Notes under the pieces: generated by a model
Databases searched by the model: none
What the model saw: the letters and a program-made list of their open reading frames with translations, nothing else
What the model was told of the DNA's origin: nothing
Part shown: one piece after another, positions 7,537 to 16,389 of the stretch
Layout: every line of letters starts with the position of its first letter
Numbering within the stretch: the first letter of the stretch is position 1
From: Veillonellaceae bacterium
GTDB lineage: Bacteria; Bacillota_C; Negativicutes; UBA1444
Assembly: GCA_012798135.1 (NCBI GenBank)
Contig: JAAZNU010000221.1
Location: 54,745-118,744, forward strand
Length of the DNA stretch: 64,000 nt
Direction of reading: 5' to 3'
Translations under genes and position numbers: made by a program

Positions 7537-10079
7537 CAGAACATCCCCTGCTGGAGGGCGGGGAACTGCCCTCCGCCTCCAGCACCCGCGACCGACGGGC
7601 CACCGAATATGCCTCGGGAGAGCTGCGGGATGGCGTAGCCACCGATGAGAGCGAGCTGCCACGGCTCGAGGCCGCCCAGCGTCCGGCTGATCTGCGGGTA
7701 CTTCTTGGACAGCATGTACGTCGTGAGGGCACTCGCCCACGGGCTCTCGAGTACCCCGGGGCCTTCGCCTGTCAAGGTATTCATGACCTTCGGAAGAGCC
7801 GCAGGTCCGACGACCGAGCCGAGAATCCAGGGGTTGATGCCGACCTCGTCGGCCACACCGGTCCGGTCCAGCAGTTCCTTCGCACCCCAGATGCTGGCGA
7901 GACCGGCGCTGAGGCGGCCGATGGGGCTCACCCCGGCCAGAGCACCCTCAGCCGGCGGCGTGATGGCATACGCCAGACCCGCAGGGATCGCGGCCCCGGC
8001 GATCAGCATCTTCTTCCAGGGGGCCATGACCGGCCGGCCGCGGATGAGGCCGGTGGCGACCTGCCGTGGCGACCTACCGGCAAGCCACGCTACGCCCCGA
8101 TCGAACAAACGGCCCCGAGTCGGCCAGCCTTCGGGGAACTGGGCCATCATCTGGCGGCCCATCGTGGCAAGGCGGCGCTTGTTGATCACCTTACCGGCCG
8201 ACAGGGCCTTGTTGACCAGCAGTTCCTCGATCCAGGTCGGTACCGGTGCCGCGGTCTTCGTCATCAACCGTCGGACTGCCAGGGCATCGGTGAGGGAAGA
8301 CATCTTGCCCATACTGAGCTCCCGTTCGTATCTCCGCCGTGCAGCTTCCTGTTCCTGTACGGTGGGATTCCGCAAACCGCCTTCCCCGGTAGGTGCCGGT
8401 TCATTCTCCATCTGGCGCTGGGCGTAGTTCTGCCACCAGTTGATCTGATCGGGTGACATCTGCTCCATCCGGGCGCTGATTTCCTTGTCGGTCAGGCCCT
8501 GCGATTCGAGATATGCCGCCTCCAGCTCTGGAGGAAGGGACCGTCCTGTGGCGTTGATGGCTCCGCGAAACTTCTCCCACCAGTCCTTGCCGCCTATCGG
8601 CCCCTCGAAGCTGAATCCTCCTTTGGCCCCCGTCGCCTCCAACACCCTGTTCGCCATGTAGCTGGAAATGGCGTCATTCCACATCTGCTGGTTCTCGTCG
8701 CCCTGGCCGTAGCCGCCCAACCAGTCGACAAACTTCTTGTCCCACTGGTCCGTTCCGACGCCGGCACGGAGGTTGGGGCCCTCCTGTCCGAGCAGGGAGG
8801 CCCCGGGAATGTACCGACTCGTGAGACCTCTCTCGATCTCCTCTCTGGTCCTCGGGGCGTTCGCGTAGATCTCGCCGGGCCGCAGGGCACCGAGGTGCCC
8901 CGTCCCCCAGTTCGAGTTGGCGATGTGGGGGGCGATGAGCTTGTCGCCGATCTTGAAGCCGGCGTAGAGGCCGAGTGTGCCGAGATTGAATCGGCTGGCC
9001 ATGCTGCCCGCGGCGCTAAGACCGGCACGAAGAGCGCCGAGGCCGGACGCTCCAGCGCGGCTGGCGGCGAGAGCGGTCGGAATGCCAACACGGGCCCCCT
9101 GACCGATGGAAATCGCCCCCAGGGTCAGGGGGTGATAGGCCACATCGAGCGTGCGCCCGGCGAACCGAGCGACGGGGTTGTTCTGCAGCCAGTCGAGGCC
9201 GGTGCCGACGATATTGCCGATGCTGCGGAGGGTGCTGGGCTGCTGAGGTGCGGGTGCCGCTTCCGTCTCACCTCCGCCTGTCGATTCCGGCGACGGGGCC
9301 GGGCCGACATTCATCGACCCCGTGTCCAACATCCCGGGCGTCGATTGGGCCGCAGCCTCTCCCCTAGTGAGAAGCGTGACACGGGGGGTAGGCGGAATGT
9401 TCCTTGGATCGAGACCGGCGACCCCGAGCTTCCGGAGGAAGCCGAGCTTCGCGGCGCTCGACAGGTTCGGCACCGGCGACGAGGGGACACCGAGGTCCTT
9501 CAGGTCCGGACCCGCAGGATTCGTCTGCTTCGGCGTCGTGAAACCCTTGAACTCCCCCGGCTTGTGCTCCTTCTTCCACATGTTCTGGGCGAAGTTGAGC
9601 GAGCCGGCGGGCGGCTGAGGCGGCGTCATGCCGGGGCTCCGCGACGACACGGTGGGGATCTGCGAGCTGCCGATCCGGCTGGGCGCTCCGGTCGCCTCGG
9701 CGGCCCTCTTCGGCATCCCGGTGACCGGCGGAGGCGTCGCCGCCAGCAGCCTCTTCGCCATGGCCGGACCGGCCCACGCCATCCTCTGCCTCTCGAAATC
9801 CTGCGGGCTGAGGGTCTGGTTGGCCGACTGCATCACCCGGAGGGCGTCGACGGCCGTGCCGGAGTTGAGATCGTTCCCAGGCGACCACTCGCCCTTGTCG
9901 TACTTGTCGAGCTCCGAGTCGACGTCGATTAGTCCCCCTGGGGTGAGCGATCCAGCCAGCGCCGCCTTCGTCAGGTCCAGATGCCGACGGAGGGTCTCGA
10001 CGCGGCGAGGCCGATTCGTGTCCCTCCGCTTGTGCGGGTAGAGACCATGAGCAATCGCGAACTTCTTGAGGTCGTTCAC
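7536..10079 (-). CDS. Large virion-like protein with hydrophobic C-terminal segments
   Basis: The product is about 847 aa. The N-terminus is a short helical domain (VNDLKKFAIAHGLYPHKRRD) and the middle is Pro/Ser/Thr-rich and low in complexity. The C-terminal third has several Gly/Ala-rich hydrophobic segments (for example MLIAGAAIPAGLAYAI) separated by basic stretches. An MTKTAAP peptide precedes the C-terminal part. No family was recognised; it may be an ejection or internal head protein. An ATG exists at 10088, but it lies inside a good -10 box (TACGAT, 10087-10092). GTG 10079, three codons in, is 7 nt after that box and fits a leaderless start. Confidence 0.65.
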   Translation of the reverse strand: MNDLKKFAIAHGLYPHKRRDTNRPRRVETLRRHLDLTKAALAGSLTPGGLIDVDSELDKYDKGEWSPGNDLNSGTAVDALRVMQSANQTLSPQDFERQRMAWAGPAMAKRLLAATPPPVTGMPKRAAEATGAPSRIGSSQIPTVSSRSPGMTPPQPPAGSLNFAQNMWKKEHKPGEFKGFTTPKQTNPAGPDLKDLGVPSSPVPNLSSAAKLGFLRKLGVAGLDPRNIPPTPRVTLLTRGEAAAQSTPGMLDTGSMNVGPAPSPESTGGGETEAAPAPQQPSTLRSIGNIVGTGLDWLQNNPVARFAGRTLDVAYHPLTLGAISIGQGARVGIPTALAASRAGASGLGALRAGLSAAGSMASRFNLGTLGLYAGFKIGDKLIAPHIANSNWGTGHLGALRPGEIYANAPRTREEIERGLTSRYIPGASLLGQEGPNLRAGVGTDQWDKKFVDWLGGYGQGDENQQMWNDAISSYMANRVLEATGAKGGFSFEGPIGGKDWWEKFRGAINATGRSLPPELEAAYLESQGLTDKEISARMEQMSPDQINWWQNYAQRQMENEPAPTGEGGLRNPTVQEQEAARRRYERELSMGKMSSLTDALAVRRLMTKTAAPVPTWIEELLVNKALSAGKVINKRRLATMGRQMMAQFPEGWPTRGRLFDRGVAWLAGRSPRQVATGLIRGRPVMAPWKKMLIAGAAIPAGLAYAITPPAEGALAGVSPIGRLSAGLASIWGAKELLDRTGVADEVGINPWILGSVVGPAALPKVMNTLTGEGPGVLESPWASALTTYMLSKKYPQISRTLGGLEPWQLALIGGYAIPQLSRGIFGGPSVAGAGGGGQFPALQQGMF

Positions 10080-10086
10080 ACCGGCC

Positions 10087-10116
10087 ATCGTACCGTCCGA
10101 CGGTCTAGAGCGTCAA
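10087..10116 (-). promoter_or_regulatory. Promoter of the minus-strand virion/sigma operon
   Basis: Reading on the minus strand: -35 TTGACG (10116-10111), an 18-bp spacer, -10 TACGAT (10092-10087), then 7 nt to GTG 10079. The ATG at 10088 overlaps the -10 box, so it could not be in the transcript. Confidence 0.6.
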
Positions 10117-10131
10117 GACGATGGAACGCGG

Positions 10132-10173
10132 CAAAAAAAGAAGAGGTGGTGCCGGGGCCCCGAAGGGCCCCGG
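10132..10173 (-). terminator. Rho-independent terminator after the acidic 111-aa gene
   Basis: On the minus strand a perfect 9-bp GC stem (10172-10164 with 10159-10151) is closed by a TTCG tetraloop. A T-rich tail ending in seven Ts follows (down to 10133). It ends the replication-side operon just before the promoter of the next one. Confidence 0.85.
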
Positions 10174-10177
10174 TCAC

Positions 10178-10513
10178 CTACTCGTCCTCCGGGAAGATCA
10201 GCTCCTCCTCGTCGGTCTCGACCCCTCCCTCGTCCTCGTAGAAAGCCTGCTTGGTGGCGAGCTTGTTGGTGATCGCGTTGGCCTGGAGGATGAAGTCGAT
10301 CGCCTCCATGAGGTCGCCTTCTTCCATCTCCGTCTCGGCGGTCTCGAGGTACGACTTCGCCTCGACGATGTCGGCGTCGTCCTCGTCGAGCTCCCGGTTG
10401 AAGCCGTCGACCTCGCTCTCGACCTTCTTCTTCAGGTACTTCACGACCGAGAGCGGAGTCGTGAACGGATTGTCAGGACCGATGTCCTCCGCCGGCATCT
10501 TCTTCTTTCCCAT
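10178..10513 (-). CDS. Small acidic helical protein
   Basis: The product is 111 aa. A basic start (MGKKKMPAED) is followed by a helical, strongly acidic sequence that ends EEELIFPEDE. No domain was recognised. The start ATG 10513 overlaps the stop of the lytic transglycosylase gene (ATGA), and a strong terminator follows the stop. Such acidic proteins can act as DNA mimics or assembly chaperones, but nothing here decides that. Confidence 0.65.
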   Translation of the reverse strand: MGKKKMPAEDIGPDNPFTTPLSVVKYLKKKVESEVDGFNRELDEDDADIVEAKSYLETAETEMEEGDLMEAIDFILQANAITNKLATKQAFYEDEGGVETDEEELIFPEDE

Positions 10514-11571
10514 CAGTTCTCCTCCGCTTCTGCGCAGCCGGCCCAGTTGTCCTTGAGCCGGGTCACGTTGCCTTGCTCGTCCGTGGCGATGATCGTCTCG
10601 CACATCCTCAGGTAGGTCGACCGGATGTTGCTGGCGTACCGGTTCGCGGTCGTCCCACGGGAGCCGGTGTTGTACGTCCCGATCCAGTCCCACCACTCGG
10701 GGTGACCCGCCCGGGAGAACTCCGCCTTGTCCATTCCGATCTCTCCGCAGCCGATGGCGATGTTGATCGAGAAGTCGAGCATCAGCTCCCGTCGCTCGTG
10801 CGGCGAGATGGGCAGGCCACGGGCGAACATGAAGTCCGTGAAGCTCTCCAGGTCCTGAGGCAACCGGGTCTGCAACGTCAGGCGGACACCGGTGTCGATC
10901 GTCTCCATGGACAGGATGATGGACGACCACGTCTCGGGCCGGTCGTCCCGGTCGTTGTCGTCGGGCAGGGTCAGCTGCAGGACGGGTGTGCCTTCGATGG
11001 CAGGCACCATCCAGCTTCCGTCCAGAGGGCCGGTCAGGTCGACGGTCCGCCCGCCCTCCTCACCGTTGAGCACGGCCCCCGGCACCGCCTGTTCGGTTCC
11101 GGGGATGACGGCACCGGCCCTGGCCCACGGCGCCCAGGGGACGATCTGCATCAGCCCGACTTCATCGGCGGAGCAGGTGGAGTAGTACAGGTGCTCCCCT
11201 TCCTCCCGGACGTCCCAGACCCGCACCTTGCACTCGGGACCCCACACGCTGTTCGGGCACTTCCACTTCAGCGTGTAGGAGTCCCCGCGGCCGCGCCCGT
11301 CCGGTTCGTAGCTGATCACCCGGGACAGGGGCATCCGCTTGGTGCACGGCTCCCTGATGAACGATGACTCCCTGGCGATGACCGCCGTGACCATGAGAGG
11401 ATCGATGTCCTGGCGGGCGCTCTCGTCGACGATGGCCTGGGCGATTTCCCTCAGCCCTTCCGCCCTCGTCGTGTTGGCGGCCACGCACGCCTGGTCCTCG
11501 GGTTCACACTCCCGAGGGGACCAGGCGCTCGTGAACGCCATGATGACGGCCATGATCCATTCGACAAGCAT
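10513..11571 (-). CDS. Lytic transglycosylase (SLT/GH23-like) with signal-like N-terminus
   Basis: The 352-aa product starts with a hydrophobic segment (MLVEWIMAVIMAFTSAW), either a signal sequence or membrane anchor. The SLT fold follows: DPLMVTAVIARESSF with the catalytic Glu near residue 68, EVGLMQIVP as the central motif, and SINIAIGCGEI plus WIGTYNTGSRG with NRYASNI as the C-terminal motifs. An insert of about 150 residues lies between the central and C-terminal motifs. It would cleave peptidoglycan glycan strands during lysis or entry. The ribosome site is GGAGG about 10 nt before the ATG. No holin was identified next to it. Confidence 0.85.
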   Translation of the reverse strand: MLVEWIMAVIMAFTSAWSPRECEPEDQACVAANTTRAEGLREIAQAIVDESARQDIDPLMVTAVIARESSFIREPCTKRMPLSRVISYEPDGRGRGDSYTLKWKCPNSVWGPECKVRVWDVREEGEHLYYSTCSADEVGLMQIVPWAPWARAGAVIPGTEQAVPGAVLNGEEGGRTVDLTGPLDGSWMVPAIEGTPVLQLTLPDDNDRDDRPETWSSIILSMETIDTGVRLTLQTRLPQDLESFTDFMFARGLPISPHERRELMLDFSINIAIGCGEIGMDKAEFSRAGHPEWWDWIGTYNTGSRGTTANRYASNIRSTYLRMCETIIATDEQGNVTRLKDNWAGCAEAEEN

Positions 11572-11623
11572 CTTACACTATCCTCCTTTTCCGCAGCCTG
11601 ACTTACAGGCCTGCCGACTTCCC

Positions 11624-11652
11624 AATGTAGCCCAGACCACCCACCGTGCGGA
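11624..11652 (-). promoter_or_regulatory. Candidate promoter for the lytic transglycosylase gene
   Basis: On the minus strand the -10 box TACATT (11629-11624) lies 17 bp after a weak -35 TCCGCA (11652-11647). The same -10 hexamer occurs at 25236. About 50 nt of leader with a GGAGG site would follow. Confidence 0.4.
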
Positions 11653-11667
11653 AGAGGGGGGGTAGTG

Positions 11668-12822
11668 CTAGTCGATCTCGACCGGCTCGTCGTCCTCGAA
11701 GAAGATGTCACCTTCCGAGGGCTTGGGAGTGGACGGGGAAGCGGGGATGTCCAGGGCCCTCGCCGGCTGCGGCGGCGTTGCAGCGACAGGAGCCTTCATG
11801 GGCACTTCCGTGAAGAGCAGGGTGATCCCCGCCGCGAGGGTCTCGAATCCCTGGGAAACCAGATGGAGACCCCGGGCGATGTCCGCGATGGCGAGCTCTT
11901 CGGCTCTCGCCTGCTCGGTCACCTCCGAGACCGGGGTCTTGGGAACCGAGGCCGTCGGCGAAGACGCCACCTGCAGCGGCGCGGACGCCCGCTCCAGGGG
12001 CTTCTCCGTCGCCTGGGGCGCCGTCTGGGGTTCGCTCTCGGTCGGCTTGGCCTCCGCACCCTTCACGAACTTCCCCGCGTCCTGGCCGGGCTTCAGGGGC
12101 TCGTCGTTGTCCACCTCCACGCCCGGGAAGTAGGCTTCCTCCTCCCGGACAGGCTCGCCCTCACTGGCGGCCGGGGGCGGATCGCTCACGGCCTTGCCGT
12201 TGCCACCGCCCAGGAGCGTGACGACGTCGGCCAGGATCTGCCCGGGCTCCTTCCCCTTGAGAAAGTCGGCGACCGCCGGAGGGCAGTCCTTCATCTTCAG
12301 GTCGAAGTAGTGCGTGACCGACTCGGCCTTCCCGTTGGTCTTCAGGTCCATCGCAGCCTTCGCGATCTTGGCCAGGGCCGACATCGTCGGCTTGTCCGCC
12401 GCCAGCGGCTTGGCCATCGCCTCGCCCAGGAGTGCCGCGGCCTCCGTGTTCTTCTTCTGGACGATGAGCTTGATTGCATCACCCCACGTACCCATCTGAA
12501 CCTCCTTCGTCACATCGAACGCGTGACTGTTGTGAATCAGGCAGCTGACCACCCGGAAATCGGTGCAACTTCCGCATCCGTCGTCCTGCAGAGGACAGCT
12601 GACCTGGTTGTAGATCTTCGACCATCGATCGGCGGCCCAGGTCATGATCGCCAGGCGGTACCGATCGATGCGGGAGACGAAATCGTTGGCGCCGGTGGCT
12701 TCCTCAGCGGCCCGAACGATGTCGACGAGCTGCTCGCGGGTCTTCGTCAGGGCAGGGTGGGAGATTCCCCTGCTCCGCAGGATCTGGAGCAGCTCCGTCC
12801 TGTTGAGCTCTCCTTCGCTCAT
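11668..12822 (-). CDS. Hypothetical protein with N-terminal SAP-like helix pair and Cys cluster
   Basis: The 384-aa product starts with LNRTELLQILRSRGI, which resembles a small SAP-like helical domain. A Cys cluster follows (CPLQDDGCGSC, then VVSCLIH) that could bind a metal. Past residue 210 the sequence is Pro/Ala/Glu/Thr-rich and looks disordered, with a helical stretch and an acidic tail (IFFEDDEPVEID). An acidic tail is typical of some phage DNA metabolism proteins, such as single-strand binding proteins. It sits next to RusA and other replication genes, so a DNA-related role is likely but not shown. Confidence 0.6.
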   Translation of the reverse strand: MSEGELNRTELLQILRSRGISHPALTKTREQLVDIVRAAEEATGANDFVSRIDRYRLAIMTWAADRWSKIYNQVSCPLQDDGCGSCTDFRVVSCLIHNSHAFDVTKEVQMGTWGDAIKLIVQKKNTEAAALLGEAMAKPLAADKPTMSALAKIAKAAMDLKTNGKAESVTHYFDLKMKDCPPAVADFLKGKEPGQILADVVTLLGGGNGKAVSDPPPAASEGEPVREEEAYFPGVEVDNDEPLKPGQDAGKFVKGAEAKPTESEPQTAPQATEKPLERASAPLQVASSPTASVPKTPVSEVTEQARAEELAIADIARGLHLVSQGFETLAAGITLLFTEVPMKAPVAATPPQPARALDIPASPSTPKPSEGDIFFEDDEPVEID

Positions 12823-13538
12823 CGCGAGCCCAGTCGCCTCAGAGTCGACGGCGTCGTCGGCCGCTGATCATCAACGTTCGGCAGCCAGAACTCCATGTCG
12901 GTGACCCCGTTGGGCGGCCGGATGTTTCCCCGGCGGGTGAGCTCGTGAACCAGGGCCTGGAACGTCTTGTGAGCCCGTTCCCGGACGGTGACGGTGCCCA
13001 CCTTATCGCCGCTCTCCCAGCGGCGGGTCAAGTCGGTCGCCATGTCCTCCAGCTCGGTGCGCGACAGCTCGCCCTCGGGAACGGGAACGGCGGACGCCGG
13101 TCGGACCTTCTCCCGGTCGGGCAGAGGCAGGGGCGGGTCCATCAAGGCCTCCGGCTCCGCGGGCGCCGGCTGAGGGATCGGCATGGGATCGGGGACCTCC
13201 ATCAGCCGGGGCTTCCGCAGTCGAGGCGCCGCGATGAGGGCGTTGGCTTCCACCAGGGCCCTCGCCTCCCCGAGGTTGACCAGGTGGTGGTTGACCTTTC
13301 GTCCGTCGCTCCCGTCCTTCGTTTTCATCTGGCGGCCGAACGTGATCGGTCTCAGTTTCCCGGTCTCGAGCTGCTTCTCGAGGAACGACCGGCTGCATCC
13401 GAGTTCTTCGATGGCCACGGTCAGGGGGACCATACCCTCCATCTGGATGTGCTTCATGGCCGTCGCCCGCTGCTCGTCCGTCAGCGTGCGCAGGAAGTCC
13501 GCCAGCAGCTGGTTGTACCTCTCGGTCTTCATCTTCAT
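12819..13538 (-). CDS. Putative DNA-binding protein with helix-turn-helix-like segment
   Basis: The 239-aa product has VPLTVAIEELGCSRSFLEKQ followed by LETGKLRPI, which looks like a MerR/excisionase-type winged helix. A Pro-rich linker and a C-terminal helical part (LSRTELEDMATDLTRRWESG) follow. It overlaps the next gene by four bases. It may be a regulator or recombination accessory. No specific family was recognised. Confidence 0.55.
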   Translation of the reverse strand: MKMKTERYNQLLADFLRTLTDEQRATAMKHIQMEGMVPLTVAIEELGCSRSFLEKQLETGKLRPITFGRQMKTKDGSDGRKVNHHLVNLGEARALVEANALIAAPRLRKPRLMEVPDPMPIPQPAPAEPEALMDPPLPLPDREKVRPASAVPVPEGELSRTELEDMATDLTRRWESGDKVGTVTVRERAHKTFQALVHELTRRGNIRPPNGVTDMEFWLPNVDDQRPTTPSTLRRLGSR

Positions 13539-14005
13539 GTCGCCTTCTCCTTCTCAGGCCAGGTCGGCATCACTTCGTTCCGGAACACCCGTACGAACGC
13601 AGCCGACGTGCCTTCCACCTTGTAGAAACGCACGCGGAAGTGCTGGGAGTCGTCGAACCCCAGAGCCTCCGCGATCGCGTCGATCAGCACCTTCCCTCGG
13701 TTGTGGACGTCTACCTTCACGAACCGGCCCTGGGCCTCCTTCGTCCGCGTGAAGACGTGGGGGAGGCGGATCCAGATGTGCAGCTCGAGCATCATGTCCC
13801 GCTCGATCCGCGGCATCCCGTCCGCCTGCCAGGCCCTCGTCACGGCCTCCCGGATCCCGTTCTTGTAGGCCTTGCCCTCCTTCGTCAGGATCTTCCTGCC
13901 ATGGGGGCCGCCCCAGTAGATCGTGTTGTCACTCGGCGGTGCCGAGTCGAACTCGACCTCCAGGACCAGCTGCTTCAGTCGGACTTCCGGTTGCGGAACG
14001 GCCAC
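13535..14005 (-). CDS. RusA-like Holliday junction resolvase
   Basis: The C-terminal half matches the RusA metal-binding pattern: VKVDVHNRGKVLIDAIAEAL followed by GFDDSQ, with spaced acidic residues that bind magnesium. RusA enzymes are dimers that resolve four-way junctions in recombination and before packaging. GTG 14005 is the conventional start and gives 156 aa. However, the family-like N-terminus (KQLVLEVEFDSAPPSDN) begins right after a CTG at 13978 that overlaps the upstream TGA (CTGA) and has GGAAG 5 nt before it. CTG may therefore be the real start (147 aa). Neighbours include RecA and a Cas4-like nuclease. Confidence 0.75.
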   Translation of the reverse strand: MAVPQPEVRLKQLVLEVEFDSAPPSDNTIYWGGPHGRKILTKEGKAYKNGIREAVTRAWQADGMPRIERDMMLELHIWIRLPHVFTRTKEAQGRFVKVDVHNRGKVLIDAIAEALGFDDSQHFRVRFYKVEGTSAAFVRVFRNEVMPTWPEKEKAT

Positions 14006-14490
14006 GGCTTCTCGCCGATCCCCCCGGACCTCTGTCCTTTCTCCGCTTCCAGCTTCAGCACTTCCACCGACCTGGACACCATCTTCATCAGACGGTCCAG
14101 GTTGCTCTTCTGGTTTCCCCACAGCGTTGCCTCCTGTTCGCTGACCTGGAGGGCCTTGCGAACCGCGATGACGGTCTCGTCGGTCTCGATCTCCTCGGGG
14201 GCCATGCCGTCCTTCGCATGGGCCTTGAGGAGCAGGCCCAGGTTGTTCTTCCACTCGCCCGACTTCAGGTCCGCGATCGCCGCCTGGAACGAGCTGAACT
14301 CGTACCAGGCCACGAGCTCACGGTAGAGGTCGACGAGAAAGCTGCCACCCCTGCTGGAGAGGTCCAGGGGCACGTCGGGAATCACCCCTTTCGGTCGCCT
14401 CGGCTCCTGCAGACCCTGCTCACGGGCCCTCTCCCTCACCCTCTCCAGGGTCGAGTACTCCAAGGAGTCGGGATCGAGAATCTTCTGCAT
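13975..14490 (-). CDS. Hypothetical protein
   Basis: The product is 171 aa. It begins with charged helices (MQKILDPDSLEYSTLERVRE), has a hydrophobic-aromatic middle (LYRELVAWYEFSSFQAAI) and ends in a charged helix. No family was recognised. It overlaps the Cas4-like gene upstream by 71 bp, and GGAG lies before its ATG. Its stop forms CTGA with the possible RusA start. The position suggests a recombination or repair accessory role. Confidence 0.6.
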   Translation of the reverse strand: MQKILDPDSLEYSTLERVRERAREQGLQEPRRPKGVIPDVPLDLSSRGGSFLVDLYRELVAWYEFSSFQAAIADLKSGEWKNNLGLLLKAHAKDGMAPEEIETDETVIAVRKALQVSEQEATLWGNQKSNLDRLMKMVSRSVEVLKLEAEKGQRSGGIGEKPWPFRNRKSD

Positions 14491-15172
14491 CGCACCACTC
14501 CTTCTTCCGGGCGCAGACGTAGTCGTATGGACAGATCCGGCAGGTGTAGGGACCCACGTCGGTGGGCGGGAGCCGGTCTTCCATCGCCGCGTCGATCGCC
14601 ATCTTGATTTTGGCCTCGGTCGTCCGCCAGAGCTCCGGATTGAACCGGATGGGGAAGACCTTCATCAGGCCGGTGTTGTTGCGGGAGACGTACATCACGT
14701 TTCCCTCGAGGATGTTCAGGCAGTACAGGTACGTGTTCACTTGCTCGACGTGGTCGTCCCGCACGCCCTTGAGGGACGCCAGTCCGTTGGACCCGACCGT
14801 CTTGATCTCGAGCAGCTCGTCCCCGACGGGGGTGTGGATGATCCCGTCAGCGGACCCGCGGATGAGCAGGGGGGCCGCCCGCTCGTTCTTCTCGTCGATC
14901 TTCACCTCGGGCGTGAAGGTGACACCGGCCCGGATGGCCGGGAGCCCCGTCTTCAGCCACTCCTGGATCATCCGGTGGATGGCGGTTCCCGTCTCCATCA
15001 GGATGAACGTGTCCAGGTCCAGGTTCTCCGACTTCACCGGGAAGTCGAGCAGACGGAACGTGACCTGGCGCACGCACTTCAGCGCCGACGGGTGGACCGC
15101 ACGGCTGCCCTGAGGCCTTGCCGAGATGATCTCGTAGAGGGCCTCGCGGAGTACCTCTTCAGTCAGCAGCAT
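14420..15172 (-). CDS. Cas4/RecB-like PD-(D/E)XK nuclease with Fe-S cysteines
   Basis: The 250-aa product shows the RecB/Cas4 nuclease core: GTAIHRMIQEWL (His), IRGSADGII (Asp), ELLEIKTVG (Glu-x-Lys) and QVNTYLYCL (Gln-x-x-x-Tyr). Cys33 plus the C-terminal CRICPYDYVCARKKEWC would bind a 4Fe-4S cluster, as in Cas4 and AddB. The likely activity is 5'-3' or end-processing exonuclease in recombination, next to RecA. The start ATG overlaps the RecA stop (ATGA). No Cas1, Cas2 or repeats are present, so a CRISPR role is not supported. Confidence 0.8.
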   Translation of the reverse strand: MLLTEEVLREALYEIISARPQGSRAVHPSALKCVRQVTFRLLDFPVKSENLDLDTFILMETGTAIHRMIQEWLKTGLPAIRAGVTFTPEVKIDEKNERAAPLLIRGSADGIIHTPVGDELLEIKTVGSNGLASLKGVRDDHVEQVNTYLYCLNILEGNVMYVSRNNTGLMKVFPIRFNPELWRTTEAKIKMAIDAAMEDRLPPTDVGPYTCRICPYDYVCARKKEWCDAEDSRSRLLGVLDPGEGEGEGP

Positions 15173-16389
15173 CAGCCCACCCACTCCAGCACGGGCTTTT
15201 CGGGGAACAGGCTGACGTACACCTCTTCCCACTTCGCCCGCTCTTCGGGCACCGTGCGCAGGAGGTCGATGACGCCGTCCTCGCCACCGACGCCGCTCGC
15301 GTAGCTCTCCTTCACCTCCCCGAACTTGTCGATGAGGTCCCACTTCCCGCCGCCGGTGTGCACAGCCAGCTTCGCCGCCTTGAGCGTGCGGAACAGGTCC
15401 TCCACGGGGTCGAAGCCGGAGTCGAAGTAGAACGGGATGGAGCCCTTGGCACCGGGCTGGATGTCGTACTTGGCCTTGTCGACCAGCCAGTTCATCATCC
15501 TGCCGACCTTCGGGCCGTCCTCACCCTTCGTCAGGCTCTTGCCGTGGTAGACCCAGATGCTCGCCGACTTGGCGTGCTTGAGGCCGAAGGCTCCGGGCAC
15601 CTTCCAGTCGAATCCGCCGTACCCGGTGTTCATGTTCGCCCGGACCTGGTTGACGAGCAGGCAGACGGTCAGGTTGGGCCTGTTCTTCGGCTTGCTCCCG
15701 CGCACGGTCAGGAACCAGCGGTTGCAGAACGAGTTGACCACGCCGTTGATGGCCCGGCCGTAGGCCCGTTCGTCTCCGCAGCCGACCTCAACTTCCCGGC
15801 CCTGGATCTGGCGAACCAGGTCGTCGTCGGCCACAAGGGCGGCGACGGAGTCGAGCAGGATGAGGTCGTACTCGTCCGTGGCCGCGGCCTTGATCACCGT
15901 GTCCAGGATCTCGTTGGCCGAGTACGCCCCCTCGACGAAGTCGACCGGACAGATCGCCCGGCGCAGCTCTGTTTCCTCGTCCTTGGTCAGCTTCGCCCCT
16001 CGGCTATGCTCGATCATTCGGATGTCACTGTCCGAGTAGGGCACGATGAACCCGAGCTTCCGGGCGAAGCCTTTGTCCATCACGCCCTCGACGTTCGCCA
16101 CCAGGATGCGGGCGTTCTTGCCCTTCCGCCGCTGGAGGGCGGCTGCGGTGGCGTAGGTGACTGCGGTCTTGCCGGCCGACGGAGGGCCGGCCAGTTCCAC
16201 GACCGTCCCACAGGGCCAGCCGCCGGCGAGCGCCCGGTCGAGGCTCGGAAGCCCGGAGGGCATCCGCACCTTGTACCCGGCATCCACCTCCTCAGCACCC
16301 ACGATCACCCCCTTGCCGAGAACGGCGTCCAGCCTGCTTCTCAGGCTGGCCATCTTCTCCTTCTTCACGTCCTTCTTCTTCGCCGTCAT
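15172..16389 (-). CDS. RecA-family recombinase
   Basis: The 405-aa product has Walker A (AGPPSAGKTAV, about residues 67-77) and Walker B (YDLILLDSVAALV). The DNA-binding loop region shows LLVNQVRANMNTGYGGFD. A basic N-terminus and an acidic C-terminal part resemble phage UvsX-like recombinases. It forms a filament on single-stranded DNA and catalyses strand exchange, supporting recombination-dependent replication and repair. Start ATG 16389 overlaps the RNase H stop (ATGA). Confidence 0.85.
   Translation of the reverse strand: MTAKKKDVKKEKMASLRSRLDAVLGKGVIVGAEEVDAGYKVRMPSGLPSLDRALAGGWPCGTVVELAGPPSAGKTAVTYATAAALQRRKGKNARILVANVEGVMDKGFARKLGFIVPYSDSDIRMIEHSRGAKLTKDEETELRRAICPVDFVEGAYSANEILDTVIKAAATDEYDLILLDSVAALVADDDLVRQIQGREVEVGCGDERAYGRAINGVVNSFCNRWFLTVRGSKPKNRPNLTVCLLVNQVRANMNTGYGGFDWKVPGAFGLKHAKSASIWVYHGKSLTKGEDGPKVGRMMNWLVDKAKYDIQPGAKGSIPFYFDSGFDPVEDLFRTLKAAKLAVHTGGGKWDLIDKFGEVKESYASGVGGEDGVIDLLRTVPEERAKWEEVYVSLFPEKPVLEWVG

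Noticed and set aside
14420..15172. Cas4-like nuclease as a sign of a CRISPR system
   Set aside because: No repeats, no Cas1 or Cas2. Its neighbours are RecA and RusA, so a recombination exonuclease is more likely.
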